Shown here one piece after another: positions 61,911 through 64,000 of a stretch of DNA of 64,000 nucleotides. The notes under the pieces are model-generated. The model saw only the letters and a list, made by a program, of their open reading frames with translations, was not told where the DNA came from and searched no databases. The stretch's first letter is position 1; each line of letters opens with the position of its first letter. The position numbers and the translations under genes were made by a program. The DNA is from Sulfitobacter sp. (GTDB taxonomy: Bacteria > Pseudomonadota > Alphaproteobacteria > Rhodobacterales > Rhodobacteraceae). The stretch is taken from contig JAFMGZ010000007.1 in assembly GCA_017854855.1 (NCBI GenBank), positions 1 to 64,000 of the forward strand, written 5' to 3'.

Positions 61911-63788
61911 ATGAGCAAACCTACCGACAACCCTGCAGATGCGTTCAAGAAAGCCTTGGCCGAAGCCTCCAAGGTGATGGCGAATGACCCTGACCTGAAC
62001 GTTAGCTATTCCGTCGATCCCTCAGGTCTGTCCGGCGACAGCATGCGCCTGCCCCAGGTATCGCGCCGCATGACCCGCGAAGAGGTGCTGCTGGCCCGAG
62101 GCACCGCAGATGCCCTGGCGCTGAACCGGCGCTATCACAACGGCCAGACCCACGCCCGCTATGCCCCCCAAGGCGACATGGCACGCGACCTTTATGAGGC
62201 GATGGAAACCGCGCGCTGCGAGGCCGTCGGTGCCCGCGACATGCCCGGCACCGCAGGCAATATCGACGTCAAGATCAAGCATGAAGCCCTGCGCAAAGGC
62301 TATGATCAGGCCAAACAGGCCAGTGATATACCGCTTGCCGTGGCCGCAGGTTATCTGGTGCGCCATCTGGCAACGGGCCGCGAGCTGCCCGCAGGGGCAG
62401 CCAATGCCATGGACCTGTGGCGCGGCTTCATCGAGGATCAGGCCGGCGGCACGCTGGAAGACCTTAATGACATTCTGGATGACCAGACCGCATTTGCGAA
62501 ATTCGCACGCAAGATGATCACCGATCTGGGCTATGGCGATCAGCTGGGTGACGATCCCGATGCCATGGACGAAAACCAGGAAGACGAGGCCGAGGAAGGC
62601 GCTGAAGAGGAGCAGGATCCCGACAGCACCGGACAGGATGATCAGGACGAAGATGAGGCCGAGGGCAGCGCAGAGCAGTCCCAGGAAGAACAGCAGGATT
62701 CGGCAGAGGCCCAGGTCTCCATGGACGATATGGCCGACCAGGAGCTGGGCGACGAGGCCGAAATGCCCGACGGCGATGCCCCGATGGAGCCCCCCGCCCC
62801 GCAGCCCGTATCGGACGCCGATCCCAATTATCAGGTCTATCAGGACACCCATGACGAAGTCATCGGGGCCGAAGAACTGGCCGATCCGGTCGAACTGGAA
62901 CGCCTGCGCGCCTATCTTGATCAACAGCTGGAGCCGCTGAAAGGGGCCGTCAGTCGCCTGGCCAACAAACTGCAGCGTCGGCTGCAGGCCCAGCAGAACC
63001 GGTCTTGGGAATTTGATCTGGAAGAAGGCACGCTGGATGCCGGCCGTCTGGCGCGCGTCGTGGCAAACCCCACGACCCCTCTCAGCTTCAAGATGGAGCG
63101 TGATACCGAATTCCGCGACACCTGTGTGACATTGCTGCTGGACAACTCGGGCTCCATGCGCGGGCGTCCGATTTCAATCGCGGCAATCTGTGCCGACGTT
63201 CTGGCCCGCACCCTGGAACGGTGCAACGTCAAGGTCGAGATCCTTGGCTTTACCACCCGCGCCTGGAAGGGTGGCCAGGCCCGCGAGGCATGGCTGAACG
63301 AGGGCCGCCCCGTGCAGCCCGGCCGCCTGAACGACCTGCGCCACATCATCTACAAATCTGCAGATGCGCCCTGGCGGCGGACCCGGCCTAACCTGGGCCT
63401 GATGATGAAAGAGGGCTTGCTGAAGGAAAACATCGACGGTGAAGCGCTGGAATGGGCGCACCGCCGGATGATGGCGCGCCACGAGGCCCGCAAGATCCTG
63501 ATGGTGATCTCGGACGGTGCGCCGGTCGATGACAGCACGCTGTCGGTGAACCCGGCCAATTACCTTGAAAAACACCTGCGCGATGTGATCGCAATGGTGG
63601 AAAAACGCAAGGCGGTCGAGCTTTTGGCGATCGGTATTGGCCATGATGTGACGCGCTATTATGACCGGGCTGTTACCATCACCGATGTGGACCAGCTGGC
63701 CGGGGCGATGACCGAACAACTGGCCGCGCTGTTTGACAGTGATCCACGGGCACGGGCGCGCGTCATGGGCATACGCCGCGCCAGCTGA
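61911..63788 (+). CDS. cobT: aerobic cobaltochelatase subunit CobT
   Basis: 625 aa. The N-terminal helical region ([22 protein letters not shown]) is followed by an extremely acidic linker at about residues 215-285 ([20 protein letters not shown] in part). A C-terminal von Willebrand A domain follows, with the MIDAS motif [24 protein letters not shown] and [14 protein letters not shown]. It works with the CobS ring as chaperone of the chelatase. Family length and order are normal. Confidence 0.96.
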   Translation: MSKPTDNPADAFKKALAEASKVMANDPDLNVSYSVDPSGLSGDSMRLPQVSRRMTREEVLLARGTADALALNRRYHNGQTHARYAPQGDMARDLYEAMETARCEAVGARDMPGTAGNIDVKIKHEALRKGYDQAKQASDIPLAVAAGYLVRHLATGRELPAGAANAMDLWRGFIEDQAGGTLEDLNDILDDQTAFAKFARKMITDLGYGDQLGDDPDAMDENQEDEAEEGAEEEQDPDSTGQDDQDEDEAEGSAEQSQEEQQDSAEAQVSMDDMADQELGDEAEMPDGDAPMEPPAPQPVSDADPNYQVYQDTHDEVIGAEELADPVELERLRAYLDQQLEPLKGAVSRLANKLQRRLQAQQNRSWEFDLEEGTLDAGRLARVVANPTTPLSFKMERDTEFRDTCVTLLLDNSGSMRGRPISIAAICADVLARTLERCNVKVEILGFTTRAWKGGQAREAWLNEGRPVQPGRLNDLRHIIYKSADAPWRRTRPNLGLMMKEGLLKENIDGEALEWAHRRMMARHEARKILMVISDGAPVDDSTLSVNPANYLEKHLRDVIAMVEKRKAVELLAIGIGHDVTRYYDRAVTITDVDQLAGAMTEQLAALFDSDPRARARVMGIRRAS

Positions 63789-63797
63789 GGCGGTGTG

Positions 63798-63820
63798 ATG
63801 AGTTTATTGGCAAGATGAAG
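63798..63820 (+). repeat. 23-bp leader element, copy 2 (before pepP)
   Basis: Identical at all 23 bases to the reverse complement of 3841-3863. It starts 9 nt after the cobT stop and ends where GAGGGG, the pepP ribosome-binding site, begins. Confidence 0.75.
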
Positions 63821-63829
63821 GAGGGGCGG

Positions 63830-64000
63830 ATGTTCCAGAGTTTCGAGGTCACCGCGCGGCCGGAACAGGGGCCACCGCGCCTTCAGCTCTTGCGCGAGGC
63901 GATGGCCGCCGAGGGTCTGGATGGTTTCCTGGTACCGCGTGCGGATGCGCATCAAGGCGAATATGTCGCCCCCCATGACGACCGTTTGGCCTGGCTGACC
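63830..64000 (+). CDS. pepP: Xaa-Pro aminopeptidase (partial, N-terminus only)
   Basis: 57 codons are visible before the window ends. MFQSFEVTARPEQGPPRLQLLREAMAAEGLDGFLVPRADAHQGEYVAPHDDRLAWLT matches the N-terminal creatinase-like domain of M24B aminopeptidase P proteins (FLVPRADxHQGEYV, then RLAWLT). GGAGGGG precedes this ATG; an in-frame ATG five codons earlier lies within the leader element and is less likely. The metal-binding catalytic domain is outside the window. Confidence 0.88.
   Translation, partial: MFQSFEVTARPEQGPPRLQLLREAMAAEGLDGFLVPRADAHQGEYVAPHDDRLAWLT

Overview
The window looks like chromosome from a marine-type alphaproteobacterium of the Rhodobacteraceae (Roseobacter group). 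This rests on high-GC coding bias, the protein types and the gene neighbourhoods: a nuoA-B-C-D locus with micro-ORFs, a leucine-degradation operon, a GTG-started proton-translocating pntA with a separate pntB, and bolA / dnaJ / cobS-cobT. The genus cannot be resolved by reading alone. No rRNA, tRNA, CRISPR array, prophage or intact insertion sequence was seen. Most of the window is ordinary, tightly packed chromosome, and many genes overlap by the ATGA type.

Layout. 1-1926 (minus): start of the respiratory complex I operon (nuoA, nuoB, nuoC, two unannotated-size micro-ORFs of 57 and 39 codons, nuoD partial). 2187-11752 (minus): a nine-gene leucine/isovalerate catabolic operon (isovaleryl-CoA dehydrogenase, small membrane protein, acyl-CoA synthetase, methylcrotonyl-CoA carboxylase beta, ASCH protein, carboxylase alpha, GST, HMG-CoA lyase, methylglutaconyl-CoA hydratase), with a perfect-arm palindrome just upstream of its first gene. 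11795-12127 has no gene but holds a 160-nt inverted repeat. 12128-13995 (minus): DegT-type aminotransferase and phosphoglycolate phosphatase. 14110-18568 (plus): glmU, glmS, a PPOX protein and a DNA alkylation repair protein. 18590-22576: lipoprotein, moaA, waaA and an LPS-type glycosyltransferase.

22664-33759: a peptide-uptake divergon. On the minus strand lie a fused double ATPase, three M20 peptidases/deacylases (two of them tandem paralogues) and a FAD amino-acid oxidase-like enzyme. On the plus strand lie the substrate-binding protein and two permeases. 34028-40195: YeeE-type sulfur transporter, DUF3422, pntB, pntA, membrane methyltransferase. 40259-45974: an SDR, a degenerate REP-associated tyrosine transposase (RAYT), a class I glutamine-amidotransferase-like hydrolase, a GlcG-type protein, malate synthase G and small proteins. 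46076-52951: pepN, SDR, a lytic transglycosylase, a protein of unknown function and PlsC. 53313-58035: gatB, thioesterase, a tandem-repeat TPR protein and a DUF4177 protein. 58066-64000: bolA, dnaJ-like, a second TPR protein, cobS, cobT and the start of pepP.

The least conventional content is non-coding. (1) At least eight short intergenic hairpins share a GTA(A/G)GG foot and C(A/G)CC close, i.e. they are REP-like. The window also encodes a RAYT-family protein that appears to have lost its catalytic tyrosine and one histidine of the HuH motif. (2) A 160-nt imperfect inverted repeat lies between the leucine operon and the DegT gene. (3) A family of intra-operon leader elements abuts ribosome-binding sites; one has expanded into a 20-bp tandem repeat before the carboxylase alpha gene. 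(4) A 45-bp element occurs twice, 50 kb apart, and one copy abuts a CtrA-type box. These are direct sequence observations. Their function is inference.
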